Assembly: GCA_028571685.1 (NCBI GenBank)
Contig: CM053162.1
Location: 69,490,351-69,554,350 of the forward strand
Direction: 5' to 3'
Length of the DNA stretch: 64,000 nucleotides
DNA from: Heterohyrax brucei
Lineage: Eukaryota; Chordata; Mammalia; Hyracoidea; Procaviidae
This document shows positions 45,601 to 57,900 of this stretch, piece by piece; within the stretch, counting starts at the first letter, position 1; every line of letters begins with the position of its first letter. The translations under genes were made by a program, and so were the position numbers. The notes beneath the pieces were generated by a model. The model was given only the letters and a program-made list of their open reading frames with translations. It had not been told where the DNA came from and ran no database searches.

Positions 45601-46850
45601 TCTGTCCGAGAAAAGCTTTGAGTGTTTGCTCCAGACTTCAGGTGATCCTGTGATTAGACCACAGACACCTTCTTCAAGGTCTTTACAAGGTCTTCTTTGG
45701 AGGATTATTTCTCCAACACTAAAGACAACCAGCAGTAAGCTAGTGGCTGGTTTTGAGTGGTTGATGGCCATACATCACTTTTATTTGACCTCCTTAAATC
45801 ATTGCCCGTTTGAAGAGGTCCTCAGTGACCACTGTCGCCTCCCCACAACTCCAGCCTCTGTAGGAATCTTCCTGTCGATGCCATAATACCTGCTGCCATG
45901 TATTTACCACAGCCAGAAAATGAAGTGACCCTAGTTTTGACTTTCTGATTACATTTGCAGTGCTGGGATTCACTATTTCTGCCATCACACATCATCGCCA
46001 CAAACCTCGTCACTGCTGTCATCTTCTCAGTGTCACACATCTGGATGGAATGTTCATTTTGTAGCCACTCCTTCAGGTGCAGTTAACAGCCGGATCTCAG
46101 GTGCTCGTTCGGAAAAGTTTGTCACCCAGATGAGGCTAAATACCAGCGAGGTATTTGTGGTAGGTGGTCTGGAGAGAAGACTGAGTTGGTAGTTAGTGGC
46201 AGGACGTGGAAGGAGAAGGAGGGGAGAGGAAAAACAGGGCAGAGGGAGACGCTGAGCTGTGATGCAGGCCAGACAACAGTCCAGGTGTGTCCCACGCAGG
46301 ACGCTGGTGCACCCGTGTAACAAGCAAGACCCAGGGCAACAACGCCCGGCTGCCTAGACCTCCGCCTCCATCGGTCACCGGATGTGAGCTGCCCTAGAAT
46401 GAGTGCCATCCCGGACAACGTGGTTCTCATATGGCTAAGATGATCCAAGGAGGGGCTGCCACACCTCCCGATAGTGAGGCAACAAGCTCTGCCTGCAAGT
46501 GGGATCTGGGTAGCCAGTGTCTATGCTCTACCAGAACAACATTGTCTTAGGTAAATGCATATTTGGTGGTCTTAGCAATCTATAGGTAGTAAAGAGATAT
46601 GGGAGGAATAAAGCATATAGAGCCTGTCCTTTTGCATTCCCAGGGCCCTGCATTGTACTTCCTAATTCTATTATGATGAATCCATGCTTGATTTTCCCTA
46701 AAAATTGTCTTTATTTCAATCCAGTATAATTTTCAAAAAAAAAGTCTGAAGAAACAGACATCAAAATTAATTCAAGAAACAGTATTTACAAGGGTGACCA
46801 GTGAAACGAGGATATGTGTATGTATACATACATATGTATATTAAAATAGA
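45601..46850. other. Unassigned sequence
   Basis: No repeat named. A TATG/TACA-rich stretch lies at 46815-46845. Open frames in 45577-46448 overlap on both strands and have no recognisable domain. Confidence 0.4.
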
Positions 46851-46929
46851 ATATATAGTAAAGTGGAGTCTGGTCTTAAACGTAAGTTAAAATTGGCTAG
46901 ACTATGAATTGGCTAAACTTAAATACAGA

Positions 46930-47400
46930 ATGGCTGTGCTTAAGCTAAGTAAGACGGTGAGAAAATACAAAATTACGGCGAAGAAGACGAGAAAAACAAC
47001 TGCCAGAGAGACACGGCTGCAGATGGTCAGAGAGACGGTAAAGACAATAACCAGTCAGAAGGAAGTCCACAACTTGAGGTAGCAGAAGGTAAGACTCACG
47101 GACTGAACGCCAGCGACCCGAACCCAATACCCAACCTGTGCACAAAGCCGGCCCTCGGGATGCGGGGCGCGCAGAGTCTGCGCCCGCCGGTCGCTGGGCT
47201 GTGACCCGGTCCTGAGACCTCGCTTGCTTCGTCCACGAAGGCCAAGTTCAAGTCACTGTGACTGTGAGTGCTGGGGCTTGAGCCTCCGGTGGTGTTCCGG
47301 TCAGCCTCAGCTCCTGGCCTCTTGTCAGCATTAAACTCGGTTTGGGCTTCTCCAGACGTCAGAACGCTGAGAGCACAGCCAATCCTTAAATTCCTTAGAG
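46930..47400. other. GC-rich patch, possible LTR
   Basis: 47140-47240 is CpG-rich (gatgcggggcgcgcagagtc, tgtgacccggtcctgagacc), followed by cttgtcagcattaaactcgg, which could be a polyadenylation region. It looks somewhat like an LTR of a gamma-type retrovirus, but no TG...CA ends or target duplication were found. Alternative: a small CpG island. Confidence 0.3.
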
Positions 47401-49787
47401 TGAGACCCGCTTGGAGGGACGTGAGCGTGTTGACGTACTGATGCTGTGACGTGACCGCTGCAGTGTCTGTGCGATCCCACAGAACTCCGTGTGGGTCTTA
47501 AGAAACACAAATGCGAGTTCCCAACCAACGTCAATGCAGGTAAGAGTTGCGGAGTACTGTAAGGGAGAGTGCTTTGTGCCTGGTGCTAGCACCTCTCCTC
47601 CCTCTTTTGCTTAACCATAAGGTATGAGTTGATAAAATAAAATACATTATTAACCTCAGGCCTTGCTAGTTACCTATTTTCCTCTCCCGACATCCAACAC
47701 TTTTAGGATGCTCATGACAACGAGCAGTTGAGTACTCTTATTTCTGATTGATGACACAGATGATTAGGAGAACTTCATGGCTGGAAAGACAAATCTATAA
47801 AAAGTGTTAATAACACAGAAGACAGCAGAGGTCCAGAATATCTGTTGCCATCAAGTCAATTCTGACTCACAAAGACCTTATGAAGGATAGGTTGTGAATA
47901 TTTGGTCATTATAAAAATGTTTAAATAAATGTATCAATCTGTATTTTGGGGTAAAATTTGACCAAAGGGTAAGTAATACGTACCAGTCACTTTTCCTAAT
48001 ATTCAAGGTACTAGAATTCAGACCTGCCCCTTGTATATTTCTCTAAGGCAAATTATAGCCTTAGCTTTTCACTCAGAACTCCCACTGGGATCAGTGTGCT
48101 TCATGAAAGAGTAAAAATAAAACTCTGGATAGATTCAGAGACACAGAAGAAAGATAAAACAAGGTCTGACAGCCCAGGGACTACGATCCCGCCTTCACAA
48201 GCTTTGGGAGACCACCGGCGTCAGTGGAACCCACTCAACAGCCCTTTCTCAGGCAAATCTCCTACTGAGAAACCTCTCTGAGGCAGGTCTGGGGAGCCTG
48301 TCCGTGGCTCTGAAGCAGCCTACAGCATTCACAAAGTCTTATTTACGCAATCTGAGTACAACTATCTAATTACGTAGTCAAATGTTTTGGTTAAATGTCC
48401 CACTCCTTGTTCTTATTGTCACCTGTCTCAAAGGGGAGTGGCTCACTTTACAAAGAGCTGGGAACCCAGGGTTAACTTCTTCTCCCAAACTTCCTGCATA
48501 GAAGAGAAAAGACACAGCTGGAGTCTTCAGCTGAGCAACTGGCACTTAACTGTCCTGTTGATCAGCCAAACTTGTTATTTTTTCTGATCAGAAATCCACT
48601 GAAAACTAACAAACACACTCTGAGAAAAAGAAAAATATGTTATCACTAAGACTTAGATGTTTTGGATGTAAGAAATTTGAGCTAATGGATTTGATCGACC
48701 AAAAAAGAAATTGTTTTTATACCTCAAATTGGTAAGAGACTCAATTAAAAAAAAAAATTGAAAAACTTTTAATACATAATTGAATTATTTCCTCTGTGTC
48801 CTGATGCAGATGAAGGCAGTAACACGGTAATGGCTCTCTCTCCCCTGCTAATAAACATTACAGCTTCTATGAATAAATTCAAGGGCAGACTGTGCTTTCA
48901 ATTCCAACCTTCAACTCAGTAGCAATTTAAATGCTTTCCTGCATTGTAATGATTTCCAATTCTTAAAAGTATTCACTTGACCCCCAACCTGATTTTCAAG
49001 AAGGCTATGGTGTGTTATCATTTGGTCAGATGCAGTAGGGTTTCTGTTAGTGTGGATTCCCCGTATCATTCCCATTCATATATTTGCATAAACCCTCTGC
49101 AATTATGCATTCCTTAAAGCCCTGCTTTTGTGCAGTCTTCACTTCTGCCCTGCTTTATGATCCCCTATGGTATCTCATGTCCAAGTATACTTTAAGCTCG
49201 GTTAAAGTTTTTCATTTCTGGAAGCAGTGTTTTACATCAATATGTTGGTTTGCATATGTAATTATATGCGCTAATGTCCCTTGTCTCACCCAAGAGTCTA
49301 GCTCTTCTCAAGACTTTCACAAATCTGGTTCTTTTAACAGCCTTCACTCACATCCTTCAAAATGCCTGCAAGATAAAGTCATCTTTATGGCCTTCTATCA
49401 CCACCAACCCATCATAGCTAGAATCACTGTCAGATTTCATATTTTAAAGGTTAATGACCATAATCACAGGTTTTTTTCCATCTCTTCCAGTCTTCGTGTC
49501 TAGACCCATGCCAAATCATGTCTGTTTTGCTAGAATTGATTTTGATTGGCAAGATAACAATTCAAAACAGAGAGAAACAGCATACAGGAGGCAGAGTGGT
49601 CCGTCAGTGTGGGGTAGACACTTGGGCACCGAAATGTTAGTGGTGAGAGAGAGGTGGTGAGGCAATACTGCCTGGTATTCAGAGTGTCTGCTGACAGAAA
49701 ATAAGCACGAAGCCACGCAGTGTAGGTGTCTGCAAAACAGGGTGGGGAACCATGTGGAGCGTCTTAGCAAGGAGGGGGCAGTTGGCT
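47401..49787. other. No confident feature, one SINE stub
   Basis: A short antisense AfroSINE stub (tgccatcaagtcaattctga) lies at 47843-47890. The rest, including 49084-49500 with a chance-looking open frame of 139 codons, could not be assigned. Confidence 0.4.
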
Positions 49788-49968
49788 GTGTTGTTCGGCA
49801 CCACTGCGTTGGCTCTGAGGCACGGCCACCCTGCTGTACAACAGAACCAACCCCTGCCCGCCCTGCACAATCTTCATCGTCATTGTTAGATGTGAGGTAG
49901 CATGTCCACCCATCTCACTGAAGGTCTTCTTTCTGCTGACTTTCTACCTTACCAAGAACTTGCCTACA
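49788..49968 (-). mobile_element. RTE 3' terminus
   Basis: Antisense RTE end: ccaccctgctgtacaacaga, ctcactgaaggtcttctttc, gactttctaccttaccaaga. Confidence 0.7.
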
Positions 49969-50128
49969 GACAGGCTGATGACAGTGTGAAGGAGCGTGCA
50001 TAGAGACTTCCTTCTAAACATTGCAAGGAAAGAGAGAGGGGGAGGAATAGTTTGACACTGGAGAAATCTGACAAACTTTGCCTCAACCACGTGCTGAAGG
50101 CCAGTTTCAACAGTAACGTTATGTGAGG

Positions 50129-50684
50129 TGTGACAATTCAGTCAGTGAACTTAAGTGTTCTAAGTGCTACATACCTCATGGATGATTATCACTGTGGTCA
50201 TCTTCAAAGTTCTCCCTAAGGGAAGCTGTGCACTGACTCCAGAGCCTCATCTACCCTTCAAAGCAATTTTGGAACTGTTTCTAGAATGGTCATTGTGCAC
50301 GGTGCCATGGTGGAAAGTTCGTGAACTTAATTGTCTAGTTGTCTGTGAGGGATTTTTACTCAGTAAACAAATAACTGTATTTGGAACACCTTCATTACTC
50401 ACCTGATCTGACCCCCAATAACTTTTTTATTTACCCAAAGATAAAAGAAATATTGAAAGGAAGATATTTTGACAACATTCAGGACATCAAGGGTGATACA
50501 AGGACAGCTCTGATGGCCATTCTAGAAAAAGAGTGACAAGACTGCTTTCAAGGGTGGGCTAGGCACTGGTGTTGGTGCATAACTTCCCAAGGGGAGCACT
50601 TTGAAGGTGACTGTAGTGATACTCAGCATTGAGGTCTGAAGTACTTTTTCTACAATGAGTTCATGAACTTAATTGGTAGTCTTT
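50129..50684 (+). mobile_element. Fold-back mariner-like element, copy 4
   Basis: Left stem about 50129-50296 (starts gtgtgacaattcagtcagtg) and right stem about 50515-50684 (ends catgaacttaattggtagtc) are imperfect reverse complements of about 165 bp. The sense loop includes ctgatctgacccccaataac and ttgacaacattcaggacatc. It is the most complete of the four copies. Confidence 0.85.
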
Positions 50685-50689
50685 GTGTT

Positions 50690-51165
50690 GAAGCACACAA
50701 ACTTGACATGATGTGATGAAAATGGGTCAGTACTTCGGCAGCTGTCCTCTTCAGAACTCATCACCCCTGTCTACACTGGAGAAGACATCAGAAAAACCCA
50801 CACTTGGGACCACTCTACAAAGTTTCTGACCAGTAATCCTATACCTCATCAGTGTCACCTAGGCATCAAAAAAAGAAGTCTGAGAAATTTTCATAGTCTA
50901 GGGCCTAAGAAGGCATGACAACTAAATGGAATGTGGTATCTGGATGGGATCCTCAAACAATAACAATGAAGACATTATGTAAAAATGAAGGAGACCCTCA
51001 AAAAGAATACAGACTTCAGTTAATGATTGTGTAATCACATTGCTTCATTCAGTCTGAAAATTGTGTTATGTTACTGCCAAAAATAGGGGAAAGGAGGTCT
51101 AAGGGAAGTCCCTGCAATATTTTTGCAACTTTTCTGTAAACCTAAAACTATTCTAAAAAAAGAAA
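50690..51165 (+). mobile_element. Old L1M (MB/MC-like) 3'UTR
   Basis: Contains ggcatgacaactaaatggaa, ggatgggatcctcaaaca, and the terminal ttttgcaacttttctgtaaa then aaactattctaaaa, characteristic of L1MB/L1MC 3' ends. Confidence 0.72.
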
Positions 51166-51251
51166 CAAATCTGCCAATAAGAAACATTAGCAAAGGAGAT
51201 TCGTAAAAATACATACCAGAGAGATATAAATATAGACACTAAGCCAGACTG

Positions 51252-51558
51252 AAGTACTGCCATCAAATCAATCCCAACTCATAATGAACTTGTAGTGAAG
51301 AGTAGTGCTGCCCCATGGGGTTTCCAAGGAGTGACTGGTGGATTTGAACTGTTGACCTTTCTGGTCAGCAGCCAAAGCTCTTAGCTACCATGCCCAGTCG
51401 TTGAGTCTAACTCATAGCAACCCTAGAGGTCAGAGTGGAACCGCCCCACAGAGTTTCCAAGGAGCACCTGAAGGATTTGAACTAACAACCTTTTGGTTAG
51501 CAGACATAGCGCTTAACCCACTATGCCACCAGGGTTTCCACCATGCCACAAGTGCTCC
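51252..51558 (-). mobile_element. AfroSINE split by another AfroSINE
   Basis: 51252-51394 plus 51548-51558. Contains tgccatcaaatcaatcccaa and ggtggatttgaactgttgac. It was interrupted at accatgcc. Confidence 0.85.
51395..51539 (-). mobile_element. AfroSINE nested in AfroSINE, 8-bp target duplication
   Basis: Antisense copy with cagtcgttgagtctaactca and ccaccagggtttcc, flanked by accatgcc at 51387-51394 and 51540-51547. Confidence 0.9.
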
Positions 51559-51664
51559 AAAAGTGGAATTGTCCTATATGGTTTTCAAGGAGCAGCTGGT
51601 AGATTCGAGCAGTGAACATTTTGGTTATCAGCTAAGTTCTTAACCACCATACTGTCAGGACTCC
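51559..51664 (-). mobile_element. AfroSINE fragment
   Basis: Third antisense copy, left end lost: gtggaattgtcctatatggt, gtagattcgagcagtgaaca, cttaaccaccatactgtcag. Confidence 0.8.
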
Positions 51665-51865
51665 TGTAATGGGCCAGCTTGTAAATATTTTTGTCTTTGC
51701 AGGCCACGTTTCCCTTGTGACAACAACACAACTCTTACATGATAGCTCAGTAGTAGCCGTAGGTAATTTATAAAAATGGTCGTGACATCGATGAAACTTG
51801 CCTTGCCACAACAAGTCGTGGGCCAGGTTTGACCTCTAGGCTGTAGTTTGTAGAACCCTGATCCA
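51664..51865 (+). mobile_element. hAT-Charlie-type MITE fossil
   Basis: Mammalian MER-class wording: gggccagcttgtaaatattt, gtctttgcaggccacg, caacacaactcttacatgat, cgtgggccaggtttgacctc, ggctgtagtttgtagaac. No coding capacity. The exact family was not resolved. Confidence 0.6.
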
Positions 51866-52587
51866 GAGCAGACCCAAGTTACTCCAGAGAGAATGTAGAC
51901 ATTTCAGACAGAAATACGCAAAACAAAACAAGGACTCAGTCACTAGAACTGGAATTTAAAACAGAAAATTAAAACTAGAACTGGAATTTAAAGAAACAAC
52001 CCAGAAAACCAATTACCTGAACAGAAATGTGATTCAAATCAGAATAAAATGACCTTATTATGAATGTCAGAATTACTGAAAAGACTCTTTAAACTTCCTT
52101 GACTGAGGACATGATGTGCTTCCAAGGCTGAGCTAAGAGAACTGAAAGGCGTAAAGTGGAGGCTGCTTTCCCTGACCAGCACCTAGAAAGCAGAGTGTTC
52201 TCTGCTGTTGATGGAAGGTAGTGATCTGTTCAGTCTGCACCCCACCACACTGACAAAACACCTGCTTCTTCTACTGGGTCCTCAGGACTGTTTGCTCAAA
52301 AACCACAATCAGTACTTTCCCAGAAAATACAAGGCAGACAATTGTCTGTTCTGGTTTGCATTTATAATGTAAGAATCTATGAGTACGTCAGTGCTAATCT
52401 ACTGCCCATTTTTTCTAAAAAAGAAGGTGTGGGCTGTTGATTATTTAGTACACACAGACTGGCACAAAAACACACAAATCCTTGGTTCAGTGAAGGTTGT
52501 ATATCGGATGTCAGACCTTGGTGAGGATAATTCTCATTCCTATAATGTTTTCCAGAAGCTCTGAGCAGGAGACGAGAAGAAAGAGCC
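51866..52587. other. Unassigned, with a 32-bp tandem duplication
   Basis: The block actagaactggaatttaaa occurs at 51942-51960 and 51974-51992. The remainder up to the L1-B target site is unassigned. Confidence 0.4.
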
Positions 52588-52601
52588 AAGAACTTTGGGC
52601 C

Positions 52602-53601
52602 GGAGGCAGAGTCAAGGTGGTGGACTAAGCACATGTCTCCTTATATCCCTCTGGAAACCAAGACCTCAATTGATAATCAAACGGAGCATTCTGGTCACCT
52701 AGTGAGCCCCCAGGACACGGCACAGGGCTGTTAATTTGAACTTCATACCACTGAGTGAAAAACCTCCTCTCTTTCACTGACTCCCACTCCTGGCTAGCCC
52801 TGGCTCTCATGAACTGAAGGTAAATGCACCATTTTGACTTTTTTTTCTCTGTCTTGGCTGGCGGGCAGAGCTGGGTCTTGCCTAGGGGATAGACTCCGAT
52901 GCACTGCTGGGGGGATAGGCAGGCAAAATTCCCATATTTTGAGAGCCAGGCTTAGGACTCTGTTCATCTAGCCACTTTGGGCCTGTCTTTTTATCACTAC
53001 CACAGTGTGGTTTGTATGGAATGCAATGCCAGTGTGAGGAATGCCGTGCTGGATACGGAGATTTTAGCAGGACCTAATACTTAGCCTGGGAGCCAGTGCC
53101 TGCAAACAGGACAGTGCTTCTCCAACAGAAAAGCAGTAGTTTATAAGTGTTGCCTACAGTGGGGTCCCGGCAACAGAGGCTGAGGAATCACTGCCTCTTG
53201 GCATATCTTTAGCCCCTCTATCTGTTGAACCGTGTGGAGGGAGCCATCTTAGATATGGTGGCAGCAGCTGGACCTATTTCTTAGCTTGGGAGCCAGAGCC
53301 TGCCCACAGGAGAGCACTTTTCTACCAGAAAAGCAGTAGTTTACACAGTGTCACCTAAGGCTGGGCCCTGTCAGCAGAGGCCAACAGGGCAGTAGCATTG
53401 CTGTATTTGGAACTAGTTTGCATCATCTTGGGTTGGATATAGAGGTGCTTACTTTGCCAGTTGGGAAGAAGGACCTCCACACATGAAAACCTGACTGACT
53501 TAGGAAGTGGTCAGATACCTTGTATTTTATATTTTAAGATAGCCTAGAGAAACATCTGCGGTCCATCCTTACAGTATCACTCCCAGCCTCTACTTACTCA
53601 C
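52602..53601 (+). promoter_or_regulatory. L1-B 5'UTR with doubled 200-bp unit
   Basis: Two related units: cttagcctgggagccagtgc from about 53080 and cttagcttgggagccagagc from about 53280, each followed by gaaaagcagtagttta and related text. The repeat distance is about 200 bp. The upstream 480 bp is unlike L1-A's available 5' end. The promoter role is inferred from L1 biology. Confidence 0.7.
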
Positions 53602-54511
53602 ATGGGACCCAAAAAGCAACAGACACTTGTGGCATACAAGAAATCACCCATGGCTTCAGAAGACTCCCAAACAAACAACCAAAGAATTTTCCAGATGAAT
53701 AAACTTTTCTGAAATCATCAGAAGGTGAATATAAAATTATATACAGAGCCCTTCTAGACCTCATATAAAATGCAGCAGAACAACAGGAAAAATTAAGCAA
53801 GCTGTTCGATCTGATAGAATACCAGTACTCTGAAATCCAACAGATCAAGAACAAAATGAAACACATAGAAACTTCCATTCAATGCCTAGAAAACAGAATG
53901 GAACAAATGGAAAAAAGAATTTCTGATGCTAGCGTCTATGAGCAGAAATCACAAAAAAGAAACAAGAAAAATGAAGAAGCATGTGGGGCTATATTAAGAG
54001 GAATGACCTTCGATTAATTGGAGTCCCTGAACAGGATGAGACACCTGAGAACACAGAGAGTATCGTTGCTGAGCTGCTGACAGAAAACTTCCCAGAAATC
54101 ATGAAGGAAGGGAATATAGACATCCCAAATACATGTCATAAGCAACCCAATATAGATCTCAAAAGAAAGACTCCAAGACATATTATAATCAAGCTTAACA
54201 AAACGAAATCCAAGCAGAAACTTTAAAGGCAGCGAGACTCAACATTCAGAGAGAAACCCTGCAGGCTTTCGTCAGATTTCTCAGCAGAAACCATGCTGGC
54301 ACGGAGACAGTGGCTGACACATTCAAAGCCTTGAAGGAGAAGAACTTCCAACCAAGAATTCTATATCCTGCAAAACTATCTTCCAAATATGAAAATGAAA
54401 TCAAGATATTCCCAGATAAAAGAAACTCAGATACTTTATAAAAACCAAACCCAAACTACAAGAAATACTGAAAGAAGTTCTTGGCTTTGGCTTAGAAGAA
54501 CAAAACCACTA
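53602..54511 (+). pseudogene. L1-B ORF1, decayed
   Basis: ATG at 53602 matches the L1-A start at 8665. Later pieces read RLIGVPEQDETPENTESIVAELL (about 54008-54075), which covers the position of the L1-A stop, and KNFQPRILYPAKLS. There are several stops and frameshifts. RLIGVPE corresponds to the L1-A position where a stop arose. Confidence 0.85.
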
Positions 54512-54680
54512 ACTTTATACTTTAGAACAACACATTATTCAGAACTCTACTCAGTTAGAGAAGGCTCCAAATTCAATCACAGCTTTAATACTGAAAGAAA
54601 CAATCCAGTGATTATCATGAAAACAATAGTGCCATCATATTAAAAAGAGGGATGTGCTACAGTCGTTATAGTCCTTCTAG

Positions 54681-54947
54681 ATGGAGAGGAAGATGACAAG
54701 AATAGTAGTAATTAAAATTGGGTTTATATATAGTTTATTAATGGGGATCATAGGGGCAGCTGTAACGCACAACAAAGATGTAACATACCATTTCAAGAAA
54801 TGTAACACAGGAGACTCAACAACTACAAAACTAGCTCTGAAAAAGGTGAAACATCAACTCACAGAAAACAATGTCCCAGAACAGACTAACAGGAACAGCA
54901 GAGACAACATCAACAAAAAAATAAACATATCACAATGGCAGCAGTGA
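54681..54947 (+). CDS. Small inter-ORF open frame of L1-B
   Basis: An uninterrupted 88-codon frame that starts MERKMTRIVVIKIGFIYSLL and overlaps the ORF2 ATG (54935) by 13 bp in another frame. It has a basic start, a hydrophobic run of about 16 residues, a cysteine (KKC) and a lysine/asparagine-rich tail. Its homologue in L1-A differs by a single in-frame 3-bp indel and one stop. By my codon-by-codon count about 30 differences change the residue and about 6 do not, so selection is not shown. It may be a chance frame. Confidence 0.35.
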   Translation: MERKMTRIVVIKIGFIYSLLMGIIGAAVTHNKDVTYHFKKCNTGDSTTTKLALKKVKHQLTENNVPEQTNRNSRDNINKKINISQWQQ

Positions 54948-57900
54948 ACACATATCTATCCGTAATTACGTTAAATGTGAATGGACTGAATGCTCCAGTA
55001 AAGAGACATTGAGTGACATCTTGGATCAAAAAGCATGACCTATACATATGTTGTCTACAAGAAACTTACTTGAGACCTAAAGATAGAAACAAACTGAAAA
55101 TTAAAAGATGGAAGAATATATATCAAGCTAACAATGAACAAAGATGAGCAGGTGCGTCAATTCTAATCTCAGACAAAATCAATTTTAATGTAAAATAAAC
55201 CATCGTGGACAAAGATGGACACTATTTATTGCTGAAAGGTTCAGTACACAAGTAAGACTTAACTATATTAAATACTTATGCATCTAATATCAGAGCACCT
55301 AAATATGTCAAAGAAACACTGACTACACTCAGAAAAGAGTTAGATTACTCCATAATAACAGTGGGAGACTTCAACATGCCACTCTCGATACTGTACAGAT
55401 CATCTAGAAAAAAGCTCAGTAAAGATACAGAAGACCTCATTGCCACAATTAACCAATTAAACCTCATTGATATATACAGAACTTTCTACCCATCAGTGGA
55501 CAATTACATCTTCTTTTCCAGTGCACATGGAACATTCTCCAGAATTGACCATGTGTTAGGATATAATGCAATTCTCAACAAAATCCATACCATTTGTCCT
55601 AGTCACCAGGTACTACTCTAACAGAAAATACCACGAGTGGAAGGTTTCATGTAGAGAAGCTTTAATGAGACAGTCCGGTAAGCTGCAAATCCATTTACAA
55701 ATTGCAAGTCCATTCAGTAAGAGAATTTATCACAGTCCGGTAGGCTGAGTCCACATCCAGTGAGAGCATCTCGGCACAGGAACCTCGGGTCCAAAGGACA
55801 TGCTCTACTCTCGGTGCTTCTCTCCTGGTGGGATGAGGTTCCAACTTCCTCAGCTCACTCCTCTCCCTTATATTCCACAAGCTTGAGTCCTGCCTCACTA
55901 ACACAACTGCAAACCATTCTCCATCATCAATATCACAGAGGCAGGATTCACAACACATGGGAGGAAGGGCACCATACTGGAACTCCAAATCAAGTCAAAT
56001 CAACACATACATTTTTGGGGGGGACACAATTCAACCCATGACACCATTGAATTACTGCATATCATCTTCTCAGATCATAAAGCCATAAAAGTTGAAATCA
56101 ACAGCAGAAAATACATAAATAGAAAGTGGAACTCTTGGAAACTGAACAACATTTTGCTAAAAAAACCATGGGTTATAGAAGAAATCAAGGATGAAATATA
56201 AAGAAATTCATGGATTCCAATGAGAATGAAAACACTTCCTACCAGAACCTATGGAATACAGCCAAAGCAGTGCTCAGAGGTCTGTTTATCTCCATAAATG
56301 CACACATTTGGAAGGAAGAAAGAAAACAAATCAAGGAACTAACCCTACAGCTTGAACAAGTAGAGAGAGAACAACAGAGGAACCCCTCAGGCACCAGAAG
56401 AAACCAAATCATAAAGACTGGAGCAGAGCTAAATGAATTAGAGCATAGAAAAACAATTTAAAAAAATTGAAAAGACCAAAAGCTGATTTTTTGAAAAGAT
56501 TGACAAACCACTGGCAAAGCTTACTAAAGAAAAACAGGAAAGGAAACAAATAACCCAAATTAGAAATGAGAAGGGAGTTGTCACAACAGATCCAACAGAA
56601 ATAAAAAATATCATAACAGAATATTACGAAAGACTGTACTCTAACAAATTTGAAAATCTAGAGGAAATGGAAAAATTCTTTGATTCATACCAACTACCCA
56701 AATTATCACAACGTAAAGCAGAACAACTTAACAAACCCATCACAAAGGAAGAGATTGAAAATGTCATTAAAACACTACCAACCAAAAAAAAGCCTGGGCC
56801 CAGATAGCTTCACTGTAGAATTCTACCAAGCTTTTAGAGAAGAGTTATCTCCAATACTACTGAGACTATATCACAGTATAGAAAGGGAGGGAGTACTCCC
56901 AAACTCATTCTATGAAGCCAGCATAACCCTGATACCAAGGCCAGGGAAAGACGCAACAAAAAAGGAGAACTACAGACCGAAATCACTGATGAATCTAGAT
57001 GCAAAAATCTTCAATAAAATTCTTGCCAATAGAATACAACAACATATCCAAAAATAATCCATCATGACCAAGTTGGATTTATACCAGGGATGCAAGGCTG
57101 GTTCAACATCAGGAAAACAATTAATGTGATTAACCACATAAATATCACAGAAGACAAGAATCACCTGACTTGGTTCATTGATGCAGAAAAGGCATTTGAT
57201 AAAGTCCAACACTCATTCATGCTAAAAACTCTTAGCAAAATAGGCATAGATAGAAAATTCCTCAACGCAATAAGGGCCATTTATACAAAGCCAACTACCT
57301 ACGTCATTGTGAATGGACAGATACTATAATGTACTACAAAATATCAATAAGAAGAAAATAAATCATCCAGTTAAGTGATGGACAAAGGAGATGGACAGAC
57401 ACTTTTCTAAAGAAGAGATCCAGGCAGCCAGAAAACACATGTGGTCATGTTCATGATCTTTAGTTATTAAAGAAATTCAAGTCAAGACTACAATGAGATA
57501 CCATCTCACCCCAACAAGGTTGGCCGTGATCCAAAAAAACACAAAACAACAAGCGCTGGAGAGGCTGTGGAGAAAGTGGAACCCTCCTACACTGTTAGTG
57601 GGGTTGCAAAACGGTCCAGCCTCTTTGGAAAGCAATCTGGTGCTTCCTTGAAAAAATGGATATAGATATGTCATTTGACCCAGTAATTCCACTACTTGGA
57701 ATATATCCTACAGAATCAAGGCCTTTCACACCAACAGACACATGCACAAGAATGTTTATTGCAGTACAGTCCACAACAGCAAAAAGATGGACTCAACCCA
57801 GATGCCCAACAACAGAGGAATGGATAGGTAAACTATGGTATATATACTCAATTGAGCACTATGCAATTATAAAGAATAATGATGGTTCCAGGAAACATCT

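Noticed and set aside
49084..49503. 139-codon plus-strand frame
   Set aside because: No domain, no supporting splice or promoter context, and composition typical of chance. Kept as unassigned.
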